Below, piece after piece: positions 34,237-43,403 of a DNA stretch of 64,000 bases. Source of the stretch: Fervidobacterium_A thailandense. Its GTDB lineage: Bacteria; Thermotogota; Thermotogae; Thermotogales; Fervidobacteriaceae. The stretch lies in assembly GCF_041505935.1 (NCBI RefSeq), contig NZ_CP140110.1; one strand, written 5' to 3'. Each line of letters opens with the position of its first letter. Within the stretch, counting starts at the first letter, position 1. A program made the translations under genes and the position numbers. The notes below the pieces were generated by a model. That model was not told the DNA's origin and did no database searches. It saw nothing but the letters and a program-made list of their open reading frames with translations.

Positions 34237-35958
34237 TTACTCGTCCCCCTTTCGAAGTTCTCCAAGCACTCCGAGCACCCTTTCAACAATTTCCTCCACG
34301 GAGAACGGGAAACCATCATACTTGAGAATACGTTCGTCGGTATTGACTCCAAAAACTAATTTCACGAGGTTTGCAAACTGACCTGTCGCGTTGCCTTCGA
34401 CGAAAATCGTTTTCTTTGCCTTCTCAATAAAACCAGTAATTGAAGGATGCACAGGATAAACCTGGGAGAAGTGCAACAGGGCGATATTCAATCCGAACTC
34501 GTCGTTCAGTAACTCAACGGCCTCTTTTAGCACTAACTGTGTGGAACCCCAAGCAACCAATAAATAATCGTAGTTTTCTGGTCCAAAAAGTTTTGGAGGA
34601 ACAGTATCTTCCAATATCAAATTCAGTTTTCTCAGCCTCTTCTCAACCATCTTTTTGCGTACCTCAGCACTTTCAGTTATATGGCCGTATTCATCGTGCT
34701 CATCGCTGTCAACCCTCACCAATCCGGTTCCGTAACCGGGAATTCCGCGTGGTGAAATTCCGCTTTCGGTGATTTCGTAGCGACGGTAGTTTTCATCGGT
34801 CTTTACTATGGAGCGCTCAATCTTAACGTCCGGCATAGTCTCCACGTTGTAAAATGAATCAAGAAAGTACTGGTCTGTTAACACGAAAACGGGAATCTGA
34901 TACTTGTCTGCGATGTTAAAAGCTTTTGCCGTGAGCTCGTAAGCTTCGCACAGGTTTCCCGGTGCGTAAATTACGCGCGGGAACTCACCATGTCCTGCGT
35001 AGAGAACCAGATTCAGATCCCCTTGTTCGGTTCGTGTTGGAAGTCCTGTTGCAGGTCCTGGCCGCTGCCCGAGATGTACCACGATAGGTGTTTCTATCAT
35101 CCCAGCAAGGCTTATTGCTTCCGTCATCAGCGCAAATCCACCACCGGAGGTGGAGACCATCGCACGTGCACCAGCGTACCAAGCTGCGATTGCCATGTTC
35201 GCAGCTGCAATTTCATCTTCTGCCTGATCTACGAGAATTCCGTACTCTTTTGACAACCTGGATAGCTCTGTAAAAACTGTTGTTGCCGGTGACATCGGAT
35301 AGGAAGAGATAAAATTACAACCTCCAGCTATCGCACCTCGCGCCACCGCTTCGTAACCGGCCATTAAATAGTGCGATTTGACCTCCTCTGACGGAGTTAG
35401 CTCGAACTTTAACCCCAGAGTTCGGCCGATCTCCAACCCCTTCAAGGCTGCGTTGACGTTTGCCTTAACAACGTCTTCGGATTTCTTGGAAAAATACGCA
35501 GCGATATGTTTCACAAGGGCTTCCTCTTGTGCGCCGATGATTCCGGAAAGAACACCGATCGCCACGGAGTTCTCGTAAATCTTGTTTCCAAAGCTCTCCG
35601 CGATCTCCTCGAAGTTCACCACCAAAGCGTTCTTTTCACCGCGAACGTATTTTTCGTTCCCGAGGATGATCGTTTCGCTGGTTATCCTGCTCCTAAGTCT
35701 TTCAAGCGCGTTATCGTTGAGCGGAACGAGGATGTCTATTCTGTCAACGTAGGCTTTCACCGGTCGTTCGGAAATCCTAATGGACGTGGAGTTGTTCCCA
35801 CCGCGAACCCTGGACATGTACTCCTTAGTTGCGAAAACGTGGAAGCCGGAGTCTTTCGCGATACGAGTGAACACGTGTTCAACGGTCTGTATACCCTGCC
35901 CAGCTGCACCGCTGAGCACTATGCACACTTCTCCGTTTTGTTTTCTCCGAAGATTCAT
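34237..35958 (-). CDS. 2-oxoacid:ferredoxin oxidoreductase, alpha subunit (gamma-alpha fusion)
   Basis: 573 residues. Residues 1-180 form the gamma domain (VLSGAAGQGIQTVEHVF, KEYMSRVRGGNNSTSIRIS); residues about 195-573 the pyrimidine-binding alpha domain (LMAGYEAVARGAIAGGCNF, SSYPMSPATTVFTELS, VDQAEDEIAAANMAIAAWYA, STSGGGFALMTEAISLAGM). The gamma-alpha fusion is typical of two-subunit enzymes of the KorAB type. ATG behind GGAGGTGTTTTGAG, 1 bp after the iorB stop; korB follows at once. It oxidises a CoA-dependent 2-oxoacid and reduces ferredoxin. Confidence 0.92.
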   Translation of the reverse strand: MNLRRKQNGEVCIVLSGAAGQGIQTVEHVFTRIAKDSGFHVFATKEYMSRVRGGNNSTSIRISERPVKAYVDRIDILVPLNDNALERLRSRITSETIILGNEKYVRGEKNALVVNFEEIAESFGNKIYENSVAIGVLSGIIGAQEEALVKHIAAYFSKKSEDVVKANVNAALKGLEIGRTLGLKFELTPSEEVKSHYLMAGYEAVARGAIAGGCNFISSYPMSPATTVFTELSRLSKEYGILVDQAEDEIAAANMAIAAWYAGARAMVSTSGGGFALMTEAISLAGMIETPIVVHLGQRPGPATGLPTRTEQGDLNLVLYAGHGEFPRVIYAPGNLCEAYELTAKAFNIADKYQIPVFVLTDQYFLDSFYNVETMPDVKIERSIVKTDENYRRYEITESGISPRGIPGYGTGLVRVDSDEHDEYGHITESAEVRKKMVEKRLRKLNLILEDTVPPKLFGPENYDYLLVAWGSTQLVLKEAVELLNDEFGLNIALLHFSQVYPVHPSITGFIEKAKKTIFVEGNATGQFANLVKLVFGVNTDERILKYDGFPFSVEEIVERVLGVLGELRKGDE

Positions 35959-35959
35959 C

Positions 35960-36532
35960 TCAAAACACCTCCATGGAACGTTCGAAAACGCTTAGGTTAG
36001 CTTCGTAAACTTTTTCACTCATCATATCCGCCATCGCCTTTAAGTAATGCTCTTTCAACACGTTTGGGATGAGCGAATATTTCGCCACCACACCAAGGAG
36101 TGCGATATTTTGCATTCGCGCATCGGGTAGGTCCATCCAAACCCTGAACAGTCGCACCTTGTTGTTCCTACATACACTTTCGATTTCCTCTGGTTTCACT
36201 TCCTTTTCTTGTCCAAGCCGAACTGGAAGGGGTTGCCAGGAAGTGTCGTAGTAAACCAGAGTCCCTCCGGATTTCAAGTACGACAATCCTCGCAACGCTT
36301 CGTGCCGTTCAAGTGCGATTACCAAATCGACATCGCCCGGAATTACGAGAGGAGAATGTACTTCCCCTATCTTGATGTGCGAAGAAACGACTCCGCCACG
36401 TTGTGCAAGACCGTGGGTATCGACACCGAGAACTTTCTGGCCACTGTAATCTATCGCCCTTGCGATAATCTCGCTCAACAGCCCGATTCCTTGGCCACCA
36501 ACACCTATCAAGAATATCGAAAAACTTCTCAT
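35960..36532 (-). CDS. iorB: Indolepyruvate:ferredoxin oxidoreductase, beta subunit
   Basis: 190 residues, the gamma-type domain of the enzyme. LIGVGGQGIGLLSEIIARA and DTHGLAQRGGVVSSHIKIG are characteristic, as are ALERHEALRG and the late NIALLGVVAKY. It pairs with IorA to convert arylpyruvates (from Trp, Phe, Tyr transamination) to arylacetyl-CoA, reducing ferredoxin. Its ATG overlaps the iorA stop (ATGA), giving translational coupling. Confidence 0.95.
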   Translation of the reverse strand: MRSFSIFLIGVGGQGIGLLSEIIARAIDYSGQKVLGVDTHGLAQRGGVVSSHIKIGEVHSPLVIPGDVDLVIALERHEALRGLSYLKSGGTLVYYDTSWQPLPVRLGQEKEVKPEEIESVCRNNKVRLFRVWMDLPDARMQNIALLGVVAKYSLIPNVLKEHYLKAMADMMSEKVYEANLSVFERSMEVF

Positions 36533-38382
36533 CTTCCATCACCACCACTTGCAGACACATTCTCAAGCTCAAGGGCACCGGATGGACAAACTACCGTGCA
36601 TGAGGCATCACCAATGCACAGGTCTTTGTGAACGAATATGCGGCCATCTACACCAACTTGGAAAGAAGGACATGCGAATTTCGAAATACACACGCGTGCC
36701 AACGTGCATCTGTCCGTTATCCTCATCTGAGGTACTTTAACGATACCTTTCCTCCTGCGCTCTCTTGTGAATTTCAACATACACGGATGCTTTGCAATCA
36801 CAACACTGAATTCCGGTGCTTCAAGAGCCGCTCTCAGGTACTCTTCGAGTTTATCCTGCTGGTAGGTATCAACTTCCCAGATGTATTTGACACCGATAGC
36901 TTCCAAAAGATTTCTTATCTTTATCCTCTTTCCCGGATGATCCTGATGACCGGTCATCGCTGTCGTGCCGTTTTCCATGATAACCAGCGTCAGTTTGTGA
37001 TTGTTGAAAATCGCGTTTATTATTCCAGGAATGCCCGCGTGGAAAAACGTGGAGTCTCCAAGAAACGCGATGACACGCCTTGAATCGTTCATCAAGCTCA
37101 ATCCTGCACCTGTGCTCACGGAATGCCCCATCGAGAGGAGAACTTGGCCTACGTTGTACGGGGGTAGGAAACCGAGCGTATGGCATCCAATATCGGCAAC
37201 GGAGATGTCGCTATCTTTAAGTATTTTGGAGAGGACGTAAAATACAGGTCTGTGTCCGCAACCTGGACACAGCTGAGGTGGACGCTTGACGATTCTGACA
37301 GACTCGATGCGTTTTGGAAGTTGTGCCAAATCGGGCCACGTCTTTGAGAGCACGGTTGCCACCTTTTCCGGGGTGTACTCTCCGATCCAGTCGTCTATGT
37401 CCGTCTTTCCAAAAATCTTAACGTCGAGGCTTTCCTCAAAAGCTATCGCCTTCACGGCTTGCTCAACAAAATCATCCAGTTCCTCCAGCACCTTCACCTC
37501 TTCGTGCGTTCTTAGGAACTCAACGATCGCCTTTCGTGGGAGCGGGTAGACCATTCCAAGCCTGAGGATATCGACCTCTCCAACCTTCTCCCCGAGCACA
37601 TCCAAGAGGGATGAAAACGGCAGACCAGCGGTGATAATACCGCGTTTATGTTTTGAACCAGTTACGTACACGAATCGTTCCGAAATTTCGGCCCACTTCT
37701 GTAATTTTTCAAGGGCTCTACGTTTCATAATAGGCACGTTGTCCGCTATTGGGATGTAAGGTCCAAAGGATTTCGGATCGAAAAGTGTGGGAGGAAGTTG
37801 CCTTGGAGTGTACGTTCCGAAATTTACCTTCTGCTTGTAGTGAGCCGTGTGGGTTGTGAGCCGGAGTATTACAGGGGCCCGAAGCTCCCTTGAGTATTCA
37901 ACGGCTACCTTGAACATGTCGTAAACTTCCTGTGCATCTTTCGGTTCGAAGATCGGTGTGTACGCTAAACGTGCATAGTGCCGGTTATCCTGCTCGTTTT
38001 GTGAACTGTTCGCACCCGGGTCATCACCTATCACGATAACCATACCACCTGGAATCTCCATCATGCTCAACTGAACAAACGAATCAGCAACAACATTCAT
38101 CCCAACGCTCTTAAAAAATACACAAGCCGTTCTACCGTTAATTGCTGCCCCAAATGCTACCTCAAGTGCAACCTTCTCGTTTGTGGAAAACTCAAAATAG
38201 AGAGGATTCTTATCGGGAGGTATGCTCAAAATAGCCTCGGCAATCTCGGGTGTTGGTGAACCTGGATATGAAGTTACCACTTGCACACCACTTTCGATCA
38301 TCGCACGCACCAACGCGTGGTTGCCGATGAGAATTTCCGAAAACGGTCCCTTTTCAATTAGTAATTCGCCCAAGTGCTTCAC
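36529..38382 (-). CDS. iorA: Indolepyruvate:ferredoxin oxidoreductase, alpha subunit, with altered cluster ligands
   Basis: 617 residues. Pyrimidine-binding domain (GNHALVRAMIESGVQVVTSYPGSPTPEIAE), a central domain, the TPP-binding domain (CPGCGHRPVFYVL, GDSTFFHAGIPGIINAIFN, ENGTTAMTGHQDHPG) and a C-terminal two-cluster ferredoxin domain. The latter is unusual: the second Cys of each CxxCxxC is replaced, giving Cys559-x2-Ala562-x2-Cys565-x5-Cys571-Pro and Cys589-x2-Asp592-x2-Cys595-x3-Cys599-Pro. GTG start behind GGGGGGAAAAGT. First of iorA-iorB-korA-korB-Prx/NTR; divergent from the hydrogenase gene. Confidence 0.94.
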   Translation of the reverse strand: MKHLGELLIEKGPFSEILIGNHALVRAMIESGVQVVTSYPGSPTPEIAEAILSIPPDKNPLYFEFSTNEKVALEVAFGAAINGRTACVFFKSVGMNVVADSFVQLSMMEIPGGMVIVIGDDPGANSSQNEQDNRHYARLAYTPIFEPKDAQEVYDMFKVAVEYSRELRAPVILRLTTHTAHYKQKVNFGTYTPRQLPPTLFDPKSFGPYIPIADNVPIMKRRALEKLQKWAEISERFVYVTGSKHKRGIITAGLPFSSLLDVLGEKVGEVDILRLGMVYPLPRKAIVEFLRTHEEVKVLEELDDFVEQAVKAIAFEESLDVKIFGKTDIDDWIGEYTPEKVATVLSKTWPDLAQLPKRIESVRIVKRPPQLCPGCGHRPVFYVLSKILKDSDISVADIGCHTLGFLPPYNVGQVLLSMGHSVSTGAGLSLMNDSRRVIAFLGDSTFFHAGIPGIINAIFNNHKLTLVIMENGTTAMTGHQDHPGKRIKIRNLLEAIGVKYIWEVDTYQQDKLEEYLRAALEAPEFSVVIAKHPCMLKFTRERRRKGIVKVPQMRITDRCTLARVCISKFACPSFQVGVDGRIFVHKDLCIGDASCTVVCPSGALELENVSASGGDGR

Positions 38383-38729
38383 ACTTTTCCCCCCTTTGCA
38401 TCAGCGCAAAAACCATCTTAAACTTAGTCATACCTTAGTCTCTTACAAAGTTATTATACAATAAAATCCTGTACTTCGTCTACAATGAGAATTATATCAC
38501 AACCGTTTCAAATTAAGTCGTTGAACTTGGTTGGAATTGGATTGGGATTCACAAATGGGAGAAATAAATTGAACTAAGAACGATTTAACGCAGAAATCGA
38601 CGACTGAAGTTTTATTCGACGTATAATCGGTTCTTGTGAAATTTTTATCCTTGTGGTACAATAAACCCGGGAAGACGTGTAACTGATGAATTGTTTCGAT
38701 TTCAATTTTACTTCGGAGGTGTGGGGCCG
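38383..38729. other. Divergent intergenic region between iorA and the hydrogenase gene
   Basis: No gene seen. On the minus strand a TATAAT at 38453-38458 is the likely -10 for iorA, without a clear -35. On the plus strand lies the hydrogenase promoter described separately. A purine/T-rich stretch at 38510-38560 (repeated TTGG/GGATT) has no evident structure. The shared region would allow common control of ferredoxin-reducing and H2-producing enzymes, but no operator-like palindrome was seen. Confidence 0.45.
38634..38662 (+). promoter_or_regulatory. Promoter of the [FeFe]-hydrogenase gene
   Basis: TTGTGA (38634-38639) and TACAAT (38657-38662) with a 17-bp spacer. Transcription would start near 38669, leaving a leader of about 60 nt that ends with the ribosome-binding site GGAGGTG at 38716-38722. 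Confidence 0.65.
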
Positions 38730-40481
38730 ATGGTGACTATCTACATCAACGACAAACCGTACCAGGTACAGGAAGGTAAAACAGTTCTTGAAGTCGCATG
38801 GGAGCTGGGCTACAAGATTCCTACGCTCTGTCATCACCCCGAGCTCGAACCAATCGGTGCTTGCAGGATTTGTGTTGTGGAGATCGAAGGTGCGAGGACG
38901 TTGCAACCGGCTTGTACGACAAAAGTTGCCGACGGGATGAAGATAAGGACGAACACCGAACGTGTTGAAAGTGCCGTAAAGTTCAACCTCTCCCTCATTA
39001 TGGCCAATCACCCACACGAATGTATGTACTGTGAGGCCGATGGAAGGTGCGAACTCCAGAAGCTTGTTCACATGTACGACATCCAACCCATATTCGGTGT
39101 CAACGTTGCAAAGGAAAAGGAGATAGATGTAAGTAGCCCGTCGATCAACCGAGATCTTTCAAAGTGTATCAAGTGCCAGAGATGTGTCCGTGTGTGTAGT
39201 GAAATCCAGGGAATGAACATATACTCGATGGTTGAACGCGGTTATGAGACACTTCCGGAGACCGAATTCGGTATCCCGGTTTATGAAACCAACTGCATCA
39301 GCTGTGGCCAGTGCGCGTACCTGTGTCCGGTCGGTGCCATCTACGAAACACCGGACTGGAAAAAGGTTTGGAAGATGCTCAACAACAAGGAACCTGGCAA
39401 GGTCTATGTAGCGCAAACTGCACCGTCCGTTAGGGTGGCCATCGGTGAGGAATTTGGTATGGAGCCCGGTACGGTGAGCACCGGTAAGATGGTTGCCGCT
39501 CTGAGAAGACTTGGTTTTGATTACGTCTTCGATACGAACTTCGCAGCTGACCTGACCATCATGGAAGAAGGTTACGAGCTCATCCACAGGCTCCAGGAAG
39601 GCGGCAAATTCCCGATGTTCACCTCCTGTTGTCCGGGTTGGGTTAACGAGATGGAAAAAGAATGGCCGGAGCTCAGAGAGCACCTCTCAACGGCCAAATC
39701 ACCGCAGCAGATGATGAGTAGCGTTGTCAAAACCTACTTTGCACAGAAAATTGGTGTAAAGCCAGAAGATATAGTTATGGTCTCGGTGATGCCGTGTACG
39801 GCTAAGAAAGATGAGATTACCAGACCGCAACAACTAGTCGACGGTATCAAGGTAACCGACTACGTCATCACAACGAGAGAACTTGGAAAACTCATCAAGC
39901 TCAAAGGCATACCGTTTGTGAACCTCCCGGAAGAGGAATACGACAGCCCACTTGGTACATCGACCGGTGCTGCCGCACTCTTCGGTGTTACCGGTGGTGT
40001 TATGGAAGCCGCACTGAGGACCGCGTACGAGGTGTTGACTGGCCAGAGACTGGCAAAACTCGTCTTCGAACCGGTGCGTGGTCTTGATGGAATCAGGGAA
40101 GCGGAGATTGACATCAACGGAAGAAAATTGAAGGTTGCCATCGCACACGGTATGGCCAATGTCAAGAAACTACTCAAAGAAATGAAAGAAGGCAAGAGGT
40201 ACTACGACTTCGTGGAAATCATGGCCTGTATGGGTGGTTGTATCGGTGGCGGTGGACAACCGAAGAACCTCGATCCGGATATCCTCAAAAAACGCGCAGC
40301 GGCGATTTACAGTATCGACGAGATGAGTGTACTCAGAAGGTCGCACGAGAACCCGGATATCATAAAACTCTACGAGGAGTTCCTCGAAAAACCAAACAGC
40401 CACATTGCACACCATCTGTTGCACACTCATTACACCGATAGGTCAAAAGCGGTGCGCAAAGCACAAAAAACCGTAAGTTAA
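38730..40481 (+). CDS. [FeFe]-hydrogenase, monomeric group A type
   Basis: 583 residues. In order: N-terminal [2Fe-2S] domain (Cys34, and GACRIC), a His-ligated cluster (HPHECMYCEADGRC), two [4Fe-4S] clusters (CIKCQRCVRVC; CISCGQCAYLCP), and the H-cluster domain with TSCCPGW, VMPCTAKKDE and ACMGGCIGGGGQP. This is the domain plan and length of clostridial CpI. The Thermotoga trimeric HydA is about 60 residues longer, and hydB/hydC genes are absent here. It takes electrons from ferredoxin to make H2. ATG 38730 follows GGAGGTG; a TTG 13 codons earlier is rejected. Own promoter and terminator. Confidence 0.95.
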   Translation: MVTIYINDKPYQVQEGKTVLEVAWELGYKIPTLCHHPELEPIGACRICVVEIEGARTLQPACTTKVADGMKIRTNTERVESAVKFNLSLIMANHPHECMYCEADGRCELQKLVHMYDIQPIFGVNVAKEKEIDVSSPSINRDLSKCIKCQRCVRVCSEIQGMNIYSMVERGYETLPETEFGIPVYETNCISCGQCAYLCPVGAIYETPDWKKVWKMLNNKEPGKVYVAQTAPSVRVAIGEEFGMEPGTVSTGKMVAALRRLGFDYVFDTNFAADLTIMEEGYELIHRLQEGGKFPMFTSCCPGWVNEMEKEWPELREHLSTAKSPQQMMSSVVKTYFAQKIGVKPEDIVMVSVMPCTAKKDEITRPQQLVDGIKVTDYVITTRELGKLIKLKGIPFVNLPEEEYDSPLGTSTGAAALFGVTGGVMEAALRTAYEVLTGQRLAKLVFEPVRGLDGIREAEIDINGRKLKVAIAHGMANVKKLLKEMKEGKRYYDFVEIMACMGGCIGGGGQPKNLDPDILKKRAAAIYSIDEMSVLRRSHENPDIIKLYEEFLEKPNSHIAHHLLHTHYTDRSKAVRKAQKTVS

Positions 40482-40510
40482 TCTTACTCGAAACGATGTA
40501 AAAGAACGAT

Positions 40511-40536
40511 TTCCCCCCTGTCAGGGGGGATTTTTA
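40511..40536 (+). terminator. Terminator after the hydrogenase gene
   Basis: A TCCCCCC/GGGGGGA stem with a 5-nt TGTCA loop followed by TTTTTA. It lies 30 bp after the hydrogenase stop. Confidence 0.85.
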
Positions 40537-40573
40537 GTTTGATTCCACCAAGTTTCAGAAATAGGGTGGTATT

Positions 40574-41833
40574 ATGAGAGCTGATCTAAAGACGATTCTC
40601 AGAGCGATTGTCGATGAAATCATAAAGGAATCCGATCCTTACACCTGCGTTCGTGAGTACGTCGAGAAAATACCTGTTCTGAAAAATGGGGATCAAATCA
40701 TTCTTGTTGCTATCGGGAAAGCAGCTTGGAGGATGGCAAAAGCGGCGAAGGATAGTTTGAAGGAACGTATTAAAACGGGGATAGTTGTCACCAAGTATGG
40801 ACACTCAGAAGGTGACATAGAGGGGTTACAGATATACGAAGCCGGTCATCCAATCCCCGATGAAAACTCATTGATTGCCACGAAAAGAATTCTCGAGGTC
40901 ACAAGCAACCTTTCGGAGAAGGATTTGGTACTTTTCTTAGTTTCAGGTGGTGGTTCTTCGCTTTTTGAACTACCTCAGGATGGGATTTGCATAGAAGATA
41001 TCCAAAAATTAACGACTCAGTTGCTAAAAAGCGGTGCAAGTATTGTTGAAATTAACACCGTAAGGAAACGACTCTCAAAAGTCAAAGGTGGAAGATTCGC
41101 CCAGCATGTTTACCCTGCGAGGATAGTGTCGCTCGTTCTTTCGGATGTTCTTGGAGATCGCCTCGATACGATTGCTTCCGGCCCCGCGTATCCAGATAGT
41201 ACAACGACTGAACAGGTATTGGAAATCATCAAGAGGTACAATTTAAAAATTTCGAAGGAACTCATGAATCTGCTCCTTCAAGAAACACCAAAGGAATTGC
41301 CGAACGTTGAAACCTACATCGTTGGAAACGTGCAAAAGGCCTGTAAAGTAGCACGGGATTTTCTTGAAAGGCTTGGATTAAACGTAATCGTCTTAACAAC
41401 GCAGCTTTCGTGCGAAGCGCGGGAGGCAGGAAGATTTCTTGCAGCAATTGCTAAGGAGATTCGTAATCATGACCGTCCCGTTAAAAAGCCCGCAGCTGTC
41501 ATCGTTGGAGGCGAAACCGTGGTACGTGTGACCAGTAGCGGTAAGGGTGGAAGGAATCAGGAACTTGCCCTTGCGTTCGCCGTAGAAGTGGACGGTATGG
41601 ACAACTTGGCTCTTTGCTCTTTTGGGACCGACGGGACGGACGGACCAACGGATGCTGCTGGTGGTATCGTCGATGGAAACACGTGTGAGAAGATAAGAAA
41701 AGCTGGATACTCACCGCAACGACTACTCGACGATAACGATTCTTACACGGCACTTAAACTCGCTGATGACCTCTTGGTAACCGGACCCACCGGAACAAAT
41801 GTGAACGATGTCGTTATATTGATCGTTGAATAA
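40574..41833 (+). CDS. Glycerate 2-kinase (MOFRL / DUF4147 family)
   Basis: 419 residues. N-terminal DUF4147 domain with VAIGKAAWRMAKAA, KYGHS, YEAGHPIPDENS, FLVSGGGSSLFELP and EINTVRKRLSKVKGGR, and the C-terminal MOFRL domain with GGETVVRVTSSGKGGRNQEL and SFGTDGTDGPTDAAGG. The family phosphorylates D-glycerate to 2-phosphoglycerate, which enolase can use; older annotation calls it hydroxypyruvate reductase. ATG 6 nt after AGGGTGG. Follows the hydrogenase terminator, so probably has its own promoter, though none was clear. Confidence 0.93.
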   Translation: MRADLKTILRAIVDEIIKESDPYTCVREYVEKIPVLKNGDQIILVAIGKAAWRMAKAAKDSLKERIKTGIVVTKYGHSEGDIEGLQIYEAGHPIPDENSLIATKRILEVTSNLSEKDLVLFLVSGGGSSLFELPQDGICIEDIQKLTTQLLKSGASIVEINTVRKRLSKVKGGRFAQHVYPARIVSLVLSDVLGDRLDTIASGPAYPDSTTTEQVLEIIKRYNLKISKELMNLLLQETPKELPNVETYIVGNVQKACKVARDFLERLGLNVIVLTTQLSCEAREAGRFLAAIAKEIRNHDRPVKKPAAVIVGGETVVRVTSSGKGGRNQELALAFAVEVDGMDNLALCSFGTDGTDGPTDAAGGIVDGNTCEKIRKAGYSPQRLLDDNDSYTALKLADDLLVTGPTGTNVNDVVILIVE

Positions 41834-41837
41834 AAGA

Positions 41838-41875
41838 AGAAAAAAGCCACAACCAACGCGGTTGTGGCTGTAATT
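41838..41875. terminator. Terminator between the glycerate kinase and lpd genes
   Basis: A perfect 10-bp stem, AGCCACAACC/GGTTGTGGCT, with a 5-nt loop. On the minus strand it is followed by TTTTTTCTTC, a good terminator for lpd; on the plus strand only TGTAATTTT follows, which is weaker. Confidence 0.75.
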
Positions 41876-41888
41876 TTGTATGGTCTAT

Positions 41889-43253
41889 TTACAGGTGTAT
41901 CGGCCTGTCAACTATACCTTCGAGAGCTCCGAGCATCGTCTCACTGAGAGTTGGATGCGGATGTATCGACTCTTCAAGTTGATGAGCTGTCAACTTATTT
42001 TTCACCGCAATGACACCTTCCATGATTAGCTCGGTTGCGTAAGGAGAGACGATCGTAACCCCGAGCACCACATCACATTCCTTATCGGCAATTACCTTCA
42101 CAAATCCGAGGTTCTCAAGCATCGTTCTGGCCCTTCCGTTTGCCGACAGCGGGAATTTGAACACTTTGACCTTTCCTGGATCTGCGTCTTTCTCCCGTAA
42201 ACCAACGGCAGCTACTTCTGGGTTTGTGAAAACGATCGAAGGGACCGCCGAATAATCCATGTATGCCTCGATGCCAGCGATGTTCTTTGCAGCGACCACA
42301 CCTTCGTAGGAAGCAACGTGTGCGAGCATAATCTGTCCTCTGATATCGCCGATTGCATACACACCTTCGATGTTTGTTCTCATCCTTGTATCCGTCTTGA
42401 CTCCCCTATCGATTTCCACTCCGAGCGCTCGCACATCATCCGGTATGTTTGGCTTTCGTCCCACAGCCAAGAGTACTTTTTCCGCGTTTAGAGTATTTTC
42501 CACGCCCTTTTCGTCGGCAAAAGTTATGGTGTAACTTTCCCCCGTTTTCTTGATTGACGTAACTTTGCTATTTTCGTAAATTGTAACTCCTTTTCGAATG
42601 AAAGATTTCTTGAGCTCCTCTGCAACATCAGCATCTTCGTAAGGTAATATATGGTCGGCCAACTCGATTATTGTGACCTTTGTTCCGAGTGCGCTGAAGA
42701 ACGTTGCAAACTCAACGCCAATGACCCCACCGCCGATGATGAGCAAGCTCTCTGGTAACTTTTGCATCGTGAAAACATCGTTACTCGTCCAAATTCCTTC
42801 AACTTCGTTGAAGGGTGGGAAGATAACCGGAACCGAACCGTGTGCAAGAACTATGTTTTCAGCTTCGATTATCTGCCCGGTCTCTTTTACTCGTACCTTA
42901 CCCTTTTCAAGAATTTCCGCGGTTCCCCTAACAAATTCAACACCGTTCTTCTTGAGTAGATACTCTATTCCCTTTCTGGACATCATCACACTCTTTTGCG
43001 CATGCGCCATGATCTTTTGAAGATCATAACCCTCGACCTTCAGGTTCAGCCCAAGCTTATCTGCTTTTTCTTTTGCTTCACTGAGCAGATGCGTTGCTGT
43101 TAAGAGTGCCTTTGTTGGGATACATCCCCAATTTGTACACGTTCCTCCCAGCTGATCTTTTTCAATCAAAGCAACCTTCTTTCCGTAATGTGCCAACTTA
43201 ATGGCACAGACGTAACCACCAGGGCCTCCTCCTATCACGATAGCGTTGTACAT
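41889..43253 (-). CDS. lpdA: Dihydrolipoyl dehydrogenase
   Basis: 454 residues, FAD/NAD disulfide reductase. FAD motif AIVIGGGPGGYVCAIKLA, redox-active pair in GGTCTNWGCIPTK, NAD-binding IIGGGVIGVEFATFF, second FAD motif EGVYAIGDI, and the catalytic His-Glu in HPHPTLSE. It reoxidises protein-bound dihydrolipoamide, for example of the glycine cleavage system, which would fit with glyA elsewhere in the window; no E1/E2 or gcv gene is adjacent. ATG behind GGAGGTG. Own promoter and terminator. Confidence 0.93.
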   Translation of the reverse strand: MYNAIVIGGGPGGYVCAIKLAHYGKKVALIEKDQLGGTCTNWGCIPTKALLTATHLLSEAKEKADKLGLNLKVEGYDLQKIMAHAQKSVMMSRKGIEYLLKKNGVEFVRGTAEILEKGKVRVKETGQIIEAENIVLAHGSVPVIFPPFNEVEGIWTSNDVFTMQKLPESLLIIGGGVIGVEFATFFSALGTKVTIIELADHILPYEDADVAEELKKSFIRKGVTIYENSKVTSIKKTGESYTITFADEKGVENTLNAEKVLLAVGRKPNIPDDVRALGVEIDRGVKTDTRMRTNIEGVYAIGDIRGQIMLAHVASYEGVVAAKNIAGIEAYMDYSAVPSIVFTNPEVAAVGLREKDADPGKVKVFKFPLSANGRARTMLENLGFVKVIADKECDVVLGVTIVSPYATELIMEGVIAVKNKLTAHQLEESIHPHPTLSETMLGALEGIVDRPIHL

Positions 43254-43403
43254 CCAACGTACACCTCCACTGAACTGAAGAGCTCACATTACTGTAGACC
43301 CTAACAAGATAAGTACGTGATTTGTACAGGTTTCGAGCCTCAATTTAACGTTTTAGAAAGCGAGCTGAAGACAGGTGTTGACCACTGTAAGGTTTCTGAA
43401 AGC
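43254..43403. other. lpd leader, nothing recognised
   Basis: The lpd transcript would begin near 43397, leaving a leader of about 140 nt. I see no open frame, riboswitch consensus or strong hairpin in it. Confidence 0.4.
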
